This document shows positions 1 to 9,096 of a stretch of DNA of 64,000 nt, one piece after another. The DNA comes from a virus. Under the pieces are notes generated by a model, which worked only from the letters and a program-made list of their open reading frames with translations, had not been told where the DNA came from and did no database searches. Made by a program: the position numbers and the translations under genes. The DNA is taken from positions 47,052 to 111,051 of the IMG/VR virus record IMGVR_UViG_3300021091_000027. One strand, written 5' to 3'. The stretch's first letter is position 1, and the number at the start of each line of letters is the position of its first letter.

Positions 1-482
1 ATGAGGATCCATGTAATAATCCGGACGAAGCGGAACATTTGCTAGTTCCAGCGGGAGGAGTGGAAAAGTCCATAACAATACGGCCTAATAAAAGTTCGGT
101 TAATCCATGCGATTCAATACAGCCTAGCACAATAGCTCAATCTGTAAATGAAGAAAATAATATTTTATTTAATTTAAACTTACCTCAAGTAACCTATGGT
201 ACCGGCCAGGTAACGATCACCTATAAATCCTTGACAGATGCAGGCTGGCAAGAGTTTTCCTCGTCTACTGTTAATATAAGTACCGGAAACGCAGGAACTC
301 AGACAATTTCTTTAGGAGGCCTTCCAGAGAACTTAGGAAGTGGAAATCACCAGGTATTGATATCCTATGTACCTGAAGCTGGTGCTAGGCTGTACACAAA
401 GTGCGTGAGATCAGACGATTCAAATGATGTGGCGGAAATACCTGTAGCTCCATTTCAGGTAGGCAAAGCCTTTAATTTGTAA
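1..482 (+). CDS. Virion protein, C-terminal part (gene cut by window edge)
   Basis: The reading frame is open from position 3 to the left edge, so only about the last 160 residues of a longer protein are visible; the first possible internal start (TTG at 39) is probably not the real one. The visible part is rich in Ser, Thr, Asn and Gly with alternating hydrophobic residues, the look of an immunoglobulin- or fibronectin-like beta domain. It ends 8 bp before a fibre-like gene, so it probably belongs to the same virion operon. No specific family recognised. Confidence 0.6.
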   Translation, partial: EDPCNNPDEAEHLLVPAGGVEKSITIRPNKSSVNPCDSIQPSTIAQSVNEENNILFNLNLPQVTYGTGQVTITYKSLTDAGWQEFSSSTVNISTGNAGTQTISLGGLPENLGSGNHQVLISYVPEAGARLYTKCVRSDDSNDVAEIPVAPFQVGKAFNL

Positions 483-490
483 GGAATCAT

Positions 491-2050
491 ATGAGAGTAG
501 TAACCAGAGATTTTCTAAACGATAACGAGTTTAAATCGTATCCTATAGATATAAGGGCTACCTACGAGCCCTATTACTCTACTGATAAAGTCTCCAGCAT
601 AAATTGTCTCCTTACGGATATGTCTATAACTATTCCGGAAAGTGCAGCGGCTTGCATATTTATAGCAAACATTTCAATAACCCGATCTCTAATATCTATG
701 ACTATAATGGGATCTAAGTCTCATCCCTTTTCCGATAATGCGCCGGATGCCGACGACTACTCCTTGGAGTACTCCATGCTTGGATCCTACGTTGTCGCCA
801 CTGTAGAAACTCGTAGACAAACAAATATGAATGGGGTTACCGTTGCTATATCTCCAAAAATTCCAGGAGTCGGTGGATGGATAACCTTTGGATCTGGGGC
901 CTCTAAGGAAGGCGTTTGGATATTTCAAGGGCCTAGCAGTTCTATGATTTCAGATTTTTGCATAACCAAATACTCCTATGGAGGTGTGACCACTATTGGA
1001 AGATTGGGGTATGACACAGTTTTGGATGGCAGAGTCGAAATGACTGGGCAAAACGGAATTGAAATACAGCCGGATTCCGATAAGAATGAAATAATAATAC
1101 GGTTCTCTGGAACATCCAACGAAATAAAACAATCCTTGAGACAATATTCAGGTGCATGTGGCGGCAGACCTGAATCTGAAACGTGCAGTTTCAGCCCCAT
1201 AAAAACTATAAATGGGATAAGACCAGAAGGATTAAATTCTGAGATAGTGCTGGTATTGGATCGTCCACTTTATGCAACCATAACTAACCAGCAGACTGAA
1301 AGAGAGAATTTCAAGATATCCTCGGATATTCCATTGGAATCTTTCTGCAAGGGCAGAATATCCATACCTGAAAGTTGTGCCTCCTCTCAAAGTCTTACAA
1401 ATATTTTAAAGCAGGCATTCAACGAGACTACAAGTCAGATAGTCCCCGATCCATCCATAAAATTGGTATTTGAGGTTCATAGCACAGGGGCACATGTCTT
1501 TACTATATTCAATTATAGCCATCAAAATCCATTGAATGCAGGACAAGCCATATTCAAGTCTAATGGCAGCGTCAATGTGTTGGGGGAGTCGCTGAATGAG
1601 TTGGTTATTGACATGGCTCTTGGAGAGTGGCAAATGTATGGGGTGTCCGGAGTAAGCATGACTTTATTCGGATCCCTACTGAATAATCTAAGAGCTTTCA
1701 AAGAAATTACATATCAGGGGATTACATATCAGGTGTATATTGGCATAGCTACGGTCTATGATCTGCAGGAAGTGTATGCCGTGGATGTAATTATATCTGC
1801 CCCAGACTCATTTGAGGAGGCTGGAAAATATGTTCGTATAGCACATTCTAGATATGTGCATTCAAATAATCCAGAATACTCCCTTGAATTGAGAGGAACT
1901 GGAAATTCTTGGATACTGTCTAAAAATGGAATGTTGTTAGGGGCTGGAACGCTAGATGACCAAGGATTCGATTCTAAAGTTCAGTCATACGTTCGTACCA
2001 ATGGCGAGTCTGCGATAAGAAGTTTGGCTATTAGGAAGGCTGCAGAATGA
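491..2050 (+). CDS. Fibre-like virion structural protein, paralogue 1
   Basis: 519 residues, beta-rich and without catalytic motifs. An N-terminal stretch ending in FKSYPID (about residues 14-20) and a central TINGIRPEGLNSEI motif (about 237) recur in altered form in the next two genes, so the three look like paralogues. ING-x-G-x-I segments are common in phage fibre and appendage proteins, where they join a binding part to a trimeric stalk. The 3' end overlaps the next start by 4 bp, indicating translational coupling. A role in tail or head appendages is inferred from family style and position only. Confidence 0.6.
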   Translation: MRVVTRDFLNDNEFKSYPIDIRATYEPYYSTDKVSSINCLLTDMSITIPESAAACIFIANISITRSLISMTIMGSKSHPFSDNAPDADDYSLEYSMLGSYVVATVETRRQTNMNGVTVAISPKIPGVGGWITFGSGASKEGVWIFQGPSSSMISDFCITKYSYGGVTTIGRLGYDTVLDGRVEMTGQNGIEIQPDSDKNEIIIRFSGTSNEIKQSLRQYSGACGGRPESETCSFSPIKTINGIRPEGLNSEIVLVLDRPLYATITNQQTERENFKISSDIPLESFCKGRISIPESCASSQSLTNILKQAFNETTSQIVPDPSIKLVFEVHSTGAHVFTIFNYSHQNPLNAGQAIFKSNGSVNVLGESLNELVIDMALGEWQMYGVSGVSMTLFGSLLNNLRAFKEITYQGITYQVYIGIATVYDLQEVYAVDVIISAPDSFEEAGKYVRIAHSRYVHSNNPEYSLELRGTGNSWILSKNGMLLGAGTLDDQGFDSKVQSYVRTNGESAIRSLAIRKAAE

Positions 2051-2922
2051 ATTCATTAAATAACTTAGGGTGGAGAAACCTTAATTCAATGAGGAATTAC
2101 CCTTTCACCGATTCCTCAACTTTATCTATGAATAGTTTATTTCTGCCCCAAACATGGATACTGGATGCTAGAGTTTATTGCAACAACTCTTATGAAGCAA
2201 CGGAGACTCCATATATATCTAAGATTATAAAGACAGAGCTATTAATATCATTAGTTATATCTTCATCAAATGGCGAAGAGATCGGAGAAGCCAAAGTATT
2301 CTTAAATAAGACTGATGACTCAATTAAAATCGCAGATTCAAAAGGATTTACAAATGGATGTATAGTTATAGATCCAAATAGTACAGCTTTGGCTCAAGCC
2401 TTGCCTGATGGTGAAACCGAATTAGTTCCATCAGTAGCTAGATTTTTACCACATGTATGTCAATACTTGCCAGGTCCGCAAGTTCAAAGTATAAATGGAA
2501 AACATGGAAATATTGAATTAGTAGCAGAAGTTGGAGTAAAGCTTACTGCTGTTTCACATGAGAGCAGCTCATCCACCGAACATACGAGCACTATAAGAAT
2601 AGATTTGATAGGAGATCCTCATTTTACTAGATATAACTGTATAACAGGCGCAAACGATCAGACAGATGACATATTTGAGTTAAGTTCAAGATTTTTGAAG
2701 AGATTAAAAGTTTTGCATTATGTAAAAAGTCCAAGTACCGGACAAATTACTGGGCCGTATAAAAGTTCGCTAAAGAGGAAAAAGAACGGATCGATAATGC
2801 TGGCTCTATCCACTCCATTGAGCGATCCTAGCGGTACTACTGTTGAAATAAGAGAAGCAAGACCTTCTTTTAGAATTCAAGTATCAGATAACAAAATAAC
2901 TCTAAATTTAGCAGGTGCATAA
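2047..2922 (+). CDS. Fibre-like virion structural protein, paralogue 2
   Basis: 291 residues. The N-terminus carries the NYPFTD version of the YP motif (about residue 18) and the middle has SINGKHGNIELVAEVGVKL, matching the ING segments of the neighbouring genes. This is the clearest copy of the ING-x-x-G-x-I-x-L fibre motif in the cluster. No enzyme motifs. It overlaps the genes on both sides by 1-4 bp. Probably a subunit of the same virion appendage as its neighbours; the exact structure is unknown. Confidence 0.6.
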   Translation: MNSLNNLGWRNLNSMRNYPFTDSSTLSMNSLFLPQTWILDARVYCNNSYEATETPYISKIIKTELLISLVISSSNGEEIGEAKVFLNKTDDSIKIADSKGFTNGCIVIDPNSTALAQALPDGETELVPSVARFLPHVCQYLPGPQVQSINGKHGNIELVAEVGVKLTAVSHESSSSTEHTSTIRIDLIGDPHFTRYNCITGANDQTDDIFELSSRFLKRLKVLHYVKSPSTGQITGPYKSSLKRKKNGSIMLALSTPLSDPSGTTVEIREARPSFRIQVSDNKITLNLAGA

Positions 2923-3893
2923 TGTATGAATATTTTAAGACAGTAAGCTATCCATTAAAGGAATTTAACTCGGATTACTTTTCGGAGAATCAAAATGATG
3001 CTATAAAATCTACGATAGTAGATTTTGGCATCAATATATACGGTTTATCGCCAGAACTTGAAAATCTTATAATTGGGACACCTAGGATATTTTTAACAGA
3101 AATTGGATCCTCCGACTCCTATTCTTTAATACTTAAATTACAATTAATGATAACAATCGACGACTTAGACTTCTCTTTAGCTGGCGGGGACTTATCAGTT
3201 TCTACAGATACTCACCCAGCAAATGAAGAATTTATTAGAGTTTATTTTGATAGTGAGGACTTTGAATCGCCCGGCTTTATTATTGATGGATTTCTGTGCT
3301 TAAATAATTACTCAAAATTAATTAGAGTATTAGATGGAACAATCTTTAATCCTCCAAATATGGAATTTGAGCCTACAACTATAAATTTCTTTTCTAGGCA
3401 TAGGGTAAATAGTATAACTTGTAAAAACTCAAAGCCTCTAATAATGCAAAAAGCTAATGAGCTGATACACCAACCTCCACAGGATCCGGTATTTGGAGAT
3501 ATAAAGCTAGTGCCCGGAAATAATTGCACTATATCTGTGCGACCTCAAACTAATACAGTAATTATAGGGGCAGTTTTAAATGCTAATGACACCCCCGAAG
3601 AAATCTGCGGAGTGTGGAAAGATAAAATTTCAGGTACAGGTTCAAAAGATTTACTTTGTAGTGAAGTTGTGTATTCTATAGCTGGCGCAAAGCCAGATAA
3701 TTTTGGCAATATTGAAATACAGGCAAATACGCCTCTTAGTGTTAACGCTTTAGTAAAAGATGATTTACCAACTCCATTTAAAACTTTTATAAACGGATCT
3801 AGTTCAGAGTTTTCCCCTATAATACACTATATATACATAGGGCTCCCCCAATCTAATGGGAATTCAAGTGTATTTGATTGTCAAACGGAGTAA
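2922..3893 (+). CDS. Fibre-like virion structural protein, paralogue 3
   Basis: 323 residues starting MYEYFKTVSYPLKEF, so the YP motif lies almost at the N-terminus. Near residue 247 a SIAGAKPDNFGNIEI segment corresponds to the ING motif of the two preceding proteins, with A in place of N. The start codon shares one base with the preceding stop (TAATG). Rich in Asn, Ser, Ile and Asp, with no signal peptide. Inferred to be a third member of the appendage family; the residues outside the two motifs have diverged too far to align by eye. Confidence 0.55.
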   Translation: MYEYFKTVSYPLKEFNSDYFSENQNDAIKSTIVDFGINIYGLSPELENLIIGTPRIFLTEIGSSDSYSLILKLQLMITIDDLDFSLAGGDLSVSTDTHPANEEFIRVYFDSEDFESPGFIIDGFLCLNNYSKLIRVLDGTIFNPPNMEFEPTTINFFSRHRVNSITCKNSKPLIMQKANELIHQPPQDPVFGDIKLVPGNNCTISVRPQTNTVIIGAVLNANDTPEEICGVWKDKISGTGSKDLLCSEVVYSIAGAKPDNFGNIEIQANTPLSVNALVKDDLPTPFKTFINGSSSEFSPIIHYIYIGLPQSNGNSSVFDCQTE

Positions 3894-3902
3894 CTAGTTC
3901 CA

Positions 3903-5105
3903 ATGCCACTAGCTCTAGACTCATGCGTACCAATTAATCCAGTAGTATCTGGGACAACCTGCGTGACTAACGGAGAAGTAAGTTGCGACACTGGAATTAT
4001 TCCAATTAAAAAATGTGGACCCGATCCTAACAATCCTACAGCAGAAATAAAATGCGTAAATGACATAGTCAGAAGACCTTGGCCTACTCCGCCACCTGCT
4101 GAAATAGGCTGCAATCCTCTAACGGTAAATATTGAAAATACAGTACCAGACGAAGACGACCCCGATCAGACAATGAGGTTGGAGGGTAGCGTCGGTTATA
4201 TATCTGGGGATGCCTGTTTGCCAAAGGTTAATCTAAAGCTAGTGGCTCCGCCCAGCATACTTATTGGGGGCGGATCTCCGAACGTATACGGATCAGGATA
4301 CAATCTAAATGGGATTTGTCATCCAGTAGGGCCAACAAGTGAAGCTGAATTTAAGACTCCTCAGCAGTTTTTGGGTAATGAAAGAAATGCTCACTTGTTT
4401 ACGCCCACTAGCAACTTTCAAGAAGCTCAAAGCCGTTGTCAAGATTCATGCGATAGAAGAAGCCGATATGGAGCCAGTGCGGCAAGGTTTAATATTATTG
4501 GACCTTTCTTAGCATCAATAACTTCACGTCAGGCTATCGGGCAAACAACAATACCTTATACAAATGAAAACGGGGAATCAGTAACTGAGGTCGTAGTTTT
4601 TGCCTGGAGGTATGGCTTCAATGCCGAGCAATGCGTAATTGCAGGAAACGCATGTCAATATCCTTGTGCACCTACAAATAGCTGGGCACAATATCCTAGT
4701 GATCTTGAGTACATGCTGGCATTTAATATAAAAGAAAATTTGGAAAATCCCTACAGCTCTGGAGATAAGATATACGGAGTGGGGGTCAATCTCAGCGACA
4801 TGCTTAGTAAAGGATACAGACCTCAACCAATAATGTTAGGGGCAATGGTTATGGTGTATGGCTATATAAGTTGGGGCACAAGTATTGAATATCAGAGCAG
4901 CGGATCAGGAACTACATCTGAGGCAGATCCAACTACCTGCGACTGTCCAGTGGTGTGGTTTATAGATGAACAGAATGCTTTTGATGGACAATGCCGAGAA
5001 AGCGAAACTTCTGATGCTGTCCAAGCACTATCTAATCTACCTCAAAGAAACGTAACTTCTGCAGGTATGTTCTTCGGAGTAAACGACAATGCCAATAGAG
5101 TTTAA
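3903..5105 (+). CDS. Cysteine-containing virion protein, unknown
   Basis: 400 residues. The first 80 residues hold many cysteines (SCVPINP, TTCVT, VSCDTG, KKCGP, IKCVND) and a proline-rich linker; the C-terminal part also has paired cysteines (TTCDCPVVWF). This pattern links it to the far more cysteine-rich gene 1.1 kb downstream. No family recognised. The start at 3903 follows the preceding stop by 9 bp, and a GGAG lies about 13 bp upstream. Placement between fibre genes suggests a surface-exposed virion protein. Confidence 0.5.
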   Translation: MPLALDSCVPINPVVSGTTCVTNGEVSCDTGIIPIKKCGPDPNNPTAEIKCVNDIVRRPWPTPPPAEIGCNPLTVNIENTVPDEDDPDQTMRLEGSVGYISGDACLPKVNLKLVAPPSILIGGGSPNVYGSGYNLNGICHPVGPTSEAEFKTPQQFLGNERNAHLFTPTSNFQEAQSRCQDSCDRRSRYGASAARFNIIGPFLASITSRQAIGQTTIPYTNENGESVTEVVVFAWRYGFNAEQCVIAGNACQYPCAPTNSWAQYPSDLEYMLAFNIKENLENPYSSGDKIYGVGVNLSDMLSKGYRPQPIMLGAMVMVYGYISWGTSIEYQSSGSGTTSEADPTTCDCPVVWFIDEQNAFDGQCRESETSDAVQALSNLPQRNVTSAGMFFGVNDNANRV

Positions 5106-5523
5106 AAGTGTTGTACATAGACACTCAATTCAAACTGGAATAGTTCCCAGTTCAACAGAGCTATATCCTGGCGAATTGGCACTTAATTTAATTGATCAAA
5201 AGTTATTTACTATGGGCGTCGGCGGAAACATAATAGATCTTACGTCGGCTAATTCGATGTTTTCTTTTTCCGGCGTTACAGCAGGAGCTGTGCTCATATA
5301 TGACTCTGCTTCAAGTAGATTCATTTCAGAAGGCGGAGCAAGCTATATAAGAGCCGTAGCCGATGTACCAGCTAGAGACGCTATACTTCCTGAAAGAAGA
5401 CAGGTAGGAATGTTGGTGTATGTCGTAGATGTCGGTAAATACTATACTCTTACAGATGGAATACTTAATACTGATTGGGTAGAGTTTGACGGAGTGCTAA
5501 CAATGGATGGAGGGGTGTACTGA
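5089..5523 (+). CDS. Tail-fibre adaptor-like protein
   Basis: 144 residues. The N-terminus has the recurring phage fibre signature: a basic stretch, then TGIVPSSTELYPGELALN, then a QKLFTMG segment. This resembles the opening module of many fibre and appendage proteins (GELAlN followed by D-x-K-L-F). The C-terminal third (RDAILPERRQVGMLVYV, then YTLTDG and W) resembles a short beta repeat seen near fibre tips. It overlaps the preceding gene by 17 bp and the next by one base. Probably connects or caps a fibre. Confidence 0.65.
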   Translation: MPIEFKSVVHRHSIQTGIVPSSTELYPGELALNLIDQKLFTMGVGGNIIDLTSANSMFSFSGVTAGAVLIYDSASSRFISEGGASYIRAVADVPARDAILPERRQVGMLVYVVDVGKYYTLTDGILNTDWVEFDGVLTMDGGVY

Positions 5524-5933
5524 TGGCAAGATTTTCTATAAGCTTTGCAACAAATGTCATGTATGAGGCTGACAAAGATCCTGTATACAGGGTGAGGGTA
5601 TCCACTGGGCTGCAGGAGCCTGCAAACTTTTCCGCAATTGATTCAAATTTATTGGTTATAAGTAGAAATAAAAATAGCGATAGCGACTACGTAGATACGT
5701 TTTACGGAATAATTAAGCCTTCCGACTTTGCGGCAATGAGTAAAAACAAACCTAAGCCTGGAGTAAATTTCTACAGGGCTGCTGAATGGAATTTAATATT
5801 CTATAATTTAAAAACCATGAATGAAGCAATTACTCTAATGAAAAAGCAGATTGATATACTGGCAGAGGACATGACGGTTTTCTTTAGAGAGCAAAATAAT
5901 CGCTACGAAACACACATATCGACCTCATTTTAA
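5523..5933 (+). CDS. Unknown protein in virion operon
   Basis: 136 residues beginning MARFSISFATNVMYEADKDP, a mostly beta N-terminal half followed by a helical C-terminal half (NLKTMNEAITLMKKQIDILAED). The short C-terminal helix could mediate oligomerisation. Start overlaps the preceding stop (TGATG). No family recognised; its role is inferred only from co-transcription with fibre genes. Confidence 0.5.
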   Translation: MARFSISFATNVMYEADKDPVYRVRVSTGLQEPANFSAIDSNLLVISRNKNSDSDYVDTFYGIIKPSDFAAMSKNKPKPGVNFYRAAEWNLIFYNLKTMNEAITLMKKQIDILAEDMTVFFREQNNRYETHISTSF

Positions 5934-5945
5934 TAGGGTATTTTC

Positions 5946-6233
5946 ATGGAAAAAAAATTTGCAATGACGTACGCTACCATAAACGCTCTTCTTAATAACG
6001 AAGAGGTAAGACAGATAAGCCCCTTGATTAAAAATGCTTATGATGTTGTAAACTCAGATATAACATCATCTGGGTGTTCATCTTGTGCTAAAAGAAAGAA
6101 GCTGAATGATGCTGCAATTTCGCTTTTAAGCCAACTTCAAAGCGCCTCAGACATGGAGTTAGATAGAATAAAGAAAGCCCTAGGTGTAGATAAACTAGTG
6201 TTTGCAAGTGGGTTTAAGGCTATCGAGCGGTGA
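5946..6233 (+). CDS. Small protein with CxxC motif, unknown
   Basis: 95 residues, mainly helical, with a single SSGCSSCAKRKKLND segment at about residue 40 that could bind a metal or act as a redox CxxC. Only two cysteines are present, so a metal site would need a dimer or a partner protein. Stop and next start overlap (TGATG). It sits directly before the cysteine-rich gene, which makes a functional link plausible but unproven. Confidence 0.5.
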   Translation: MEKKFAMTYATINALLNNEEVRQISPLIKNAYDVVNSDITSSGCSSCAKRKKLNDAAISLLSQLQSASDMELDRIKKALGVDKLVFASGFKAIER

Positions 6234-7267
6234 TGTCGACCAATCCAGCTATACCTTGTTGCTGCATAAGTCCTAAATTTGTATGCTGCAAAACATACGC
6301 TGTAGCTTTAACTTGCCCTGTGGAACAGATAGGGGATGATTGCGATGTAATTTCAGGGGTTCCTCCAGAAGTTAAATGCGAGTATGAATATAAAATAGTT
6401 TCATGTGTGGATAGTGAGGAGGAGTGTGTATGTGAGGAAATATCTGAACAAGAGGTGACAGGTACTGGAGGATTCGGCAGCGGTGGCGGCGGCGGTGGAA
6501 TGGGCGGTAGCTCTGGAGGCCTCCCACCAGGACATACAATATCTGCATGCATATCAGCTGTATTTCATAATATAAAGTGTGAAAATAATCAACCTCCTAA
6601 CGACAGGGAGATTTGCAAGAACGACAAAAATAGACCGTGTTGCAAAAAAGAATGCGGCCCGTGTGGACCTATGGCCGCCGGATGCGCAGATGACTGCCCT
6701 CCTCCAAATTGCGAAGAACAGGAGTGTTGTGAGCCTCCGCCTCCTACGCTATGCTGCTGCTCTACTATTGAAGGGGGCGAATGCTCAGTTAAAACTTGCG
6801 GTCCATGCCCTCCTGATCCCATTCCTCCAAACTGTTATCAGGTCCCTGCCTGCGATCAGTGTACAGATGGGCCAGATGACTGTACTTTTTACCAATCAGC
6901 CTTATGTTGTCCAACCGAGTTCTGCTGTTGCAACCCGGAGGCGACCTGCGACTGCTGCGACGGCAGCATCCCTGCCTGCTGCGAATGCGAGGAGCCCGGC
7001 TGCGTGCGTTTCAAGTGCATATGTCCGTGTGGTTCAGGCCCACCGTCAGGTCCGCCTCTTTGTATGGGATGTGGTCAACCTACGGCAAACCCAGCGGGTT
7101 GTTTGGCGTTGGGGCTCCAGACCGAAATGCAACATCCCGGAAATAAATTTGAGGATAACTTTGGTACCTTCGTAGAAAACAGTATTGAGAAGGGATTGAT
7201 AAAAACTAAGACTGATGTTAAGCTGAACACCTTGTTTCTATTTGGCTATGGATATAAAAATCTATGA
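6233..7267 (+). CDS. Extremely cysteine-rich protein with poly-glycine linker
   Basis: About 344 residues with roughly 50 cysteines, many as CC or CCC, interleaved with Pro, Asp, Glu and Lys. A glycine-rich hinge (GGFGSGGGGGGMGGSSGG, about residue 80) splits a short N-terminal part from the long cysteine-rich part. The last 60 residues lack cysteine and look helical. ATG at 6233 overlaps the preceding TGA and is preferred to the in-frame GTG three bases earlier. The 6900-7100 part is visibly richer in G+C than its surroundings. It could be a disulphide-stabilised surface protein or a metal-binding protein; no family recognised. Confidence 0.6.
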   Translation: MSTNPAIPCCCISPKFVCCKTYAVALTCPVEQIGDDCDVISGVPPEVKCEYEYKIVSCVDSEEECVCEEISEQEVTGTGGFGSGGGGGGMGGSSGGLPPGHTISACISAVFHNIKCENNQPPNDREICKNDKNRPCCKKECGPCGPMAAGCADDCPPPNCEEQECCEPPPPTLCCCSTIEGGECSVKTCGPCPPDPIPPNCYQVPACDQCTDGPDDCTFYQSALCCPTEFCCCNPEATCDCCDGSIPACCECEEPGCVRFKCICPCGSGPPSGPPLCMGCGQPTANPAGCLALGLQTEMQHPGNKFEDNFGTFVENSIEKGLIKTKTDVKLNTLFLFGYGYKNL

Positions 7268-8196
7268 GAGCAATTCATTCATATAAGTTTGATAAGTTAA
7301 GACCGCTATTAGAATCTATTGGCGGGGCGTCAGTGGTAAAGCCAATTATAACCATGATGGCGCTTTCGGCAGTCAGTATACGCAAACATCATGATGACTT
7401 TGTCCTGATTACAGACGATATTGGAGCTGAACTTGCTAAAGCATGTAGTTTGCCTTACTCAAAGGTCGTTTCAGTTGGTTATGAGTTTGGTTCGCACGAA
7501 TGTTTCTGGATTCACAGTAAGCTGCACACCTACGCAACAATAGATTGCCCATTTGTTCACTACGATATCGATTTATTTTTGTGGGATCCGCTTCCAAAAG
7601 AATTTTTAGATAACGATATATTTAACTTTTACTCAGAGGCCCACGTTTGGCCTAGATATGAACAGATCCTTGAAAATTTCATTGCCTCAGGTGTAAAGGT
7701 TCCACTTTACGATAAACTATACCCTGAGAATAAATCTCCATTAAATATGGCGATATTTGGAGGGCACGACATAAAAACCATTAAATCCTGTGGTCAAGAA
7801 CTTTTAGATTTAATGGAAACTAATGATAGATTTTATAACAAGTCAGATGAGATAGTATACGCAATAGAAAATGGAATTTCCTATATAGAACAAGCGCTAA
7901 GTTCTTACATACTTCAGAGCAAACATAGAAAAAGAGTAGTGCCACTTCTAAAAGAGCATCAGGTATTATCCGGAAAAACCGTTCCAGGGATTAAGGTAAC
8001 GCACTTGCACTCCTTGAAACAAGTAGCACAAGCCCAAGGAAAAATTAATGAATTACAAGCAAAACTTGACAGTAAGTTGAAATATCTGGCTCCAGACGTA
8101 CACTCTGCCGTAGCAAAGTTTACTAAAGTTAAAGTTAATATAGATGACATGATAAAGGAGGCAAACTTAAATGATTCGAATCTCACCAATAAATAA
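7264..8196 (+). CDS. Glycosyltransferase-like protein
   Basis: 310 residues. The pattern is that of a GT-A fold nucleotide-sugar transferase: an N-terminal segment that could bind the nucleotide, then HYDIDLFLWDPLP at about residue 100, where D-I-D matches a DxD metal/sugar-binding motif, then a C-terminal helical tail. It resembles phage and bacterial proteins annotated as DUF6734-like transferases. The start overlaps the preceding stop (ATGA). In a fibre operon it may decorate virion proteins or act on the host surface. The fold is inferred from motif order only. Confidence 0.55.
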   Translation: MRAIHSYKFDKLRPLLESIGGASVVKPIITMMALSAVSIRKHHDDFVLITDDIGAELAKACSLPYSKVVSVGYEFGSHECFWIHSKLHTYATIDCPFVHYDIDLFLWDPLPKEFLDNDIFNFYSEAHVWPRYEQILENFIASGVKVPLYDKLYPENKSPLNMAIFGGHDIKTIKSCGQELLDLMETNDRFYNKSDEIVYAIENGISYIEQALSSYILQSKHRKRVVPLLKEHQVLSGKTVPGIKVTHLHSLKQVAQAQGKINELQAKLDSKLKYLAPDVHSAVAKFTKVKVNIDDMIKEANLNDSNLTNK

Positions 8197-8446
8197 ACAT
8201 GAACAGATTCAAGACGAGGGTCTCAGAGTATATATAGAGGGGGTTGCTCCATTGGCTCTCACCTCGCCAGAGGCTCAAAGGATGGTATTTAATTACGTAA
8301 AAGAAGCAGGTCTGAAAGAATATGGAATGAATAAGTTTGTAGCTATGGAGTCACGTAATCTCAGCAATAATGATTTATATCCTTATAAAGGATATTGGCT
8401 AATGCTTCCAAATCAGTGGAATCAAAAGAAGACAGTTAAAGTATGA
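8171..8446 (+). CDS. Small unknown protein
   Basis: 91 residues with a very good ribosome site (AAAGGAGG, about 8 bp before the ATG) located inside the end of the preceding gene, which it overlaps by 26 bp. The C-terminus is aromatic-rich and basic (YPYKGYWLMLPNQWNQKKTVKV). No family recognised. It probably belongs to the same operon. Confidence 0.5.
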   Translation: MIRISPINKHEQIQDEGLRVYIEGVAPLALTSPEAQRMVFNYVKEAGLKEYGMNKFVAMESRNLSNNDLYPYKGYWLMLPNQWNQKKTVKV

Positions 8447-8733
8447 GTACCACTTTAACCAACGCTGAACAAAAGATATTTGTACGGAAAAGCGAGTTCG
8501 CAGATAAACTAATACCCATATGTGAAGCCTTAAAGTTAGCAGGATTCGAAATTGCAACAATTGCAGATATTATGGAAAATCTGCAAAACGAAAAAGAACT
8601 TCCTGCTAAGTTTTCAATCATAAATAATAGATATCTCGTGTATAAGAAGGATTTGGTATACGATTTATATAAATCGACTGCAATTGAGCAGCCGGATGAA
8701 CAGAAAAGAATGGCGATTATATTTTGGATTTAG
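8443..8733 (+). CDS. Small unknown protein
   Basis: 96 residues, helical and charged, without cysteine. It overlaps the preceding gene by 4 bp (ATGA) and ends directly before the metallopeptidase gene. No motif recognised. The tight junctions on both sides support it as a real gene of the operon. Confidence 0.5.
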   Translation: MSTTLTNAEQKIFVRKSEFADKLIPICEALKLAGFEIATIADIMENLQNEKELPAKFSIINNRYLVYKKDLVYDLYKSTAIEQPDEQKRMAIIFWI

Positions 8734-8734
8734 C

Positions 8735-9043
8735 ATGGAAGTAAAGCTGCGCAACAATACTTGGAAAATAGTTAAAATGGATTTAGGGCCCTCTATAAGA
8801 GGAGAAATAGATCCACCGAGCTATGTAAATAAAAGCATAAGAATTTCAACTAGGCTTAGAAAAAGTCAGGAGATTTTGGAGGTACTTCTTCATGAATGCC
8901 TGCACGGATGCTTTTGGGACATAGACGAGGAAGCTGTGGAAAGAGCGGCTTTCGATATCTCTAGAGCACTTTACAAACTAGGTGCAAGAGTAGACGCAAG
9001 CAAGCTATCTAAGAAAATAACAAATACTACTAGGGGCTCTTAA
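8735..9043 (+). CDS. Small HExxH metallopeptidase-like protein
   Basis: 102 residues. The core is LLHECLHGCFWDIDEEAVER (about residues 52-71): HECLH matches the zinc-binding HExxH motif, and a downstream Glu in DEEAVER could be the third ligand. Short stand-alone zincin-like proteins of this kind occur in several phage groups. The ATG at 8735 is preferred to an upstream in-frame ATG inside the previous gene because it follows that gene's stop. It is the last gene of the left operon and is followed by terminators. Substrate unknown; virion protein processing is possible. Confidence 0.6.
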   Translation: MEVKLRNNTWKIVKMDLGPSIRGEIDPPSYVNKSIRISTRLRKSQEILEVLLHECLHGCFWDIDEEAVERAAFDISRALYKLGARVDASKLSKKITNTTRGS

Positions 9044-9096
9044 GGGCAAGCTAAGGCGGATGATTCGCCTTCCCCCCAATAAACGCCCCATACGTA

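Noticed and set aside
6579-7175. Overlapping 198-codon plus-strand ORF inside the Cys-rich gene
   Set aside because: Shadow produced by the GC-rich, Cys-codon-rich sequence; the Cys-rich frame has the TGATG junction and fits both neighbours.
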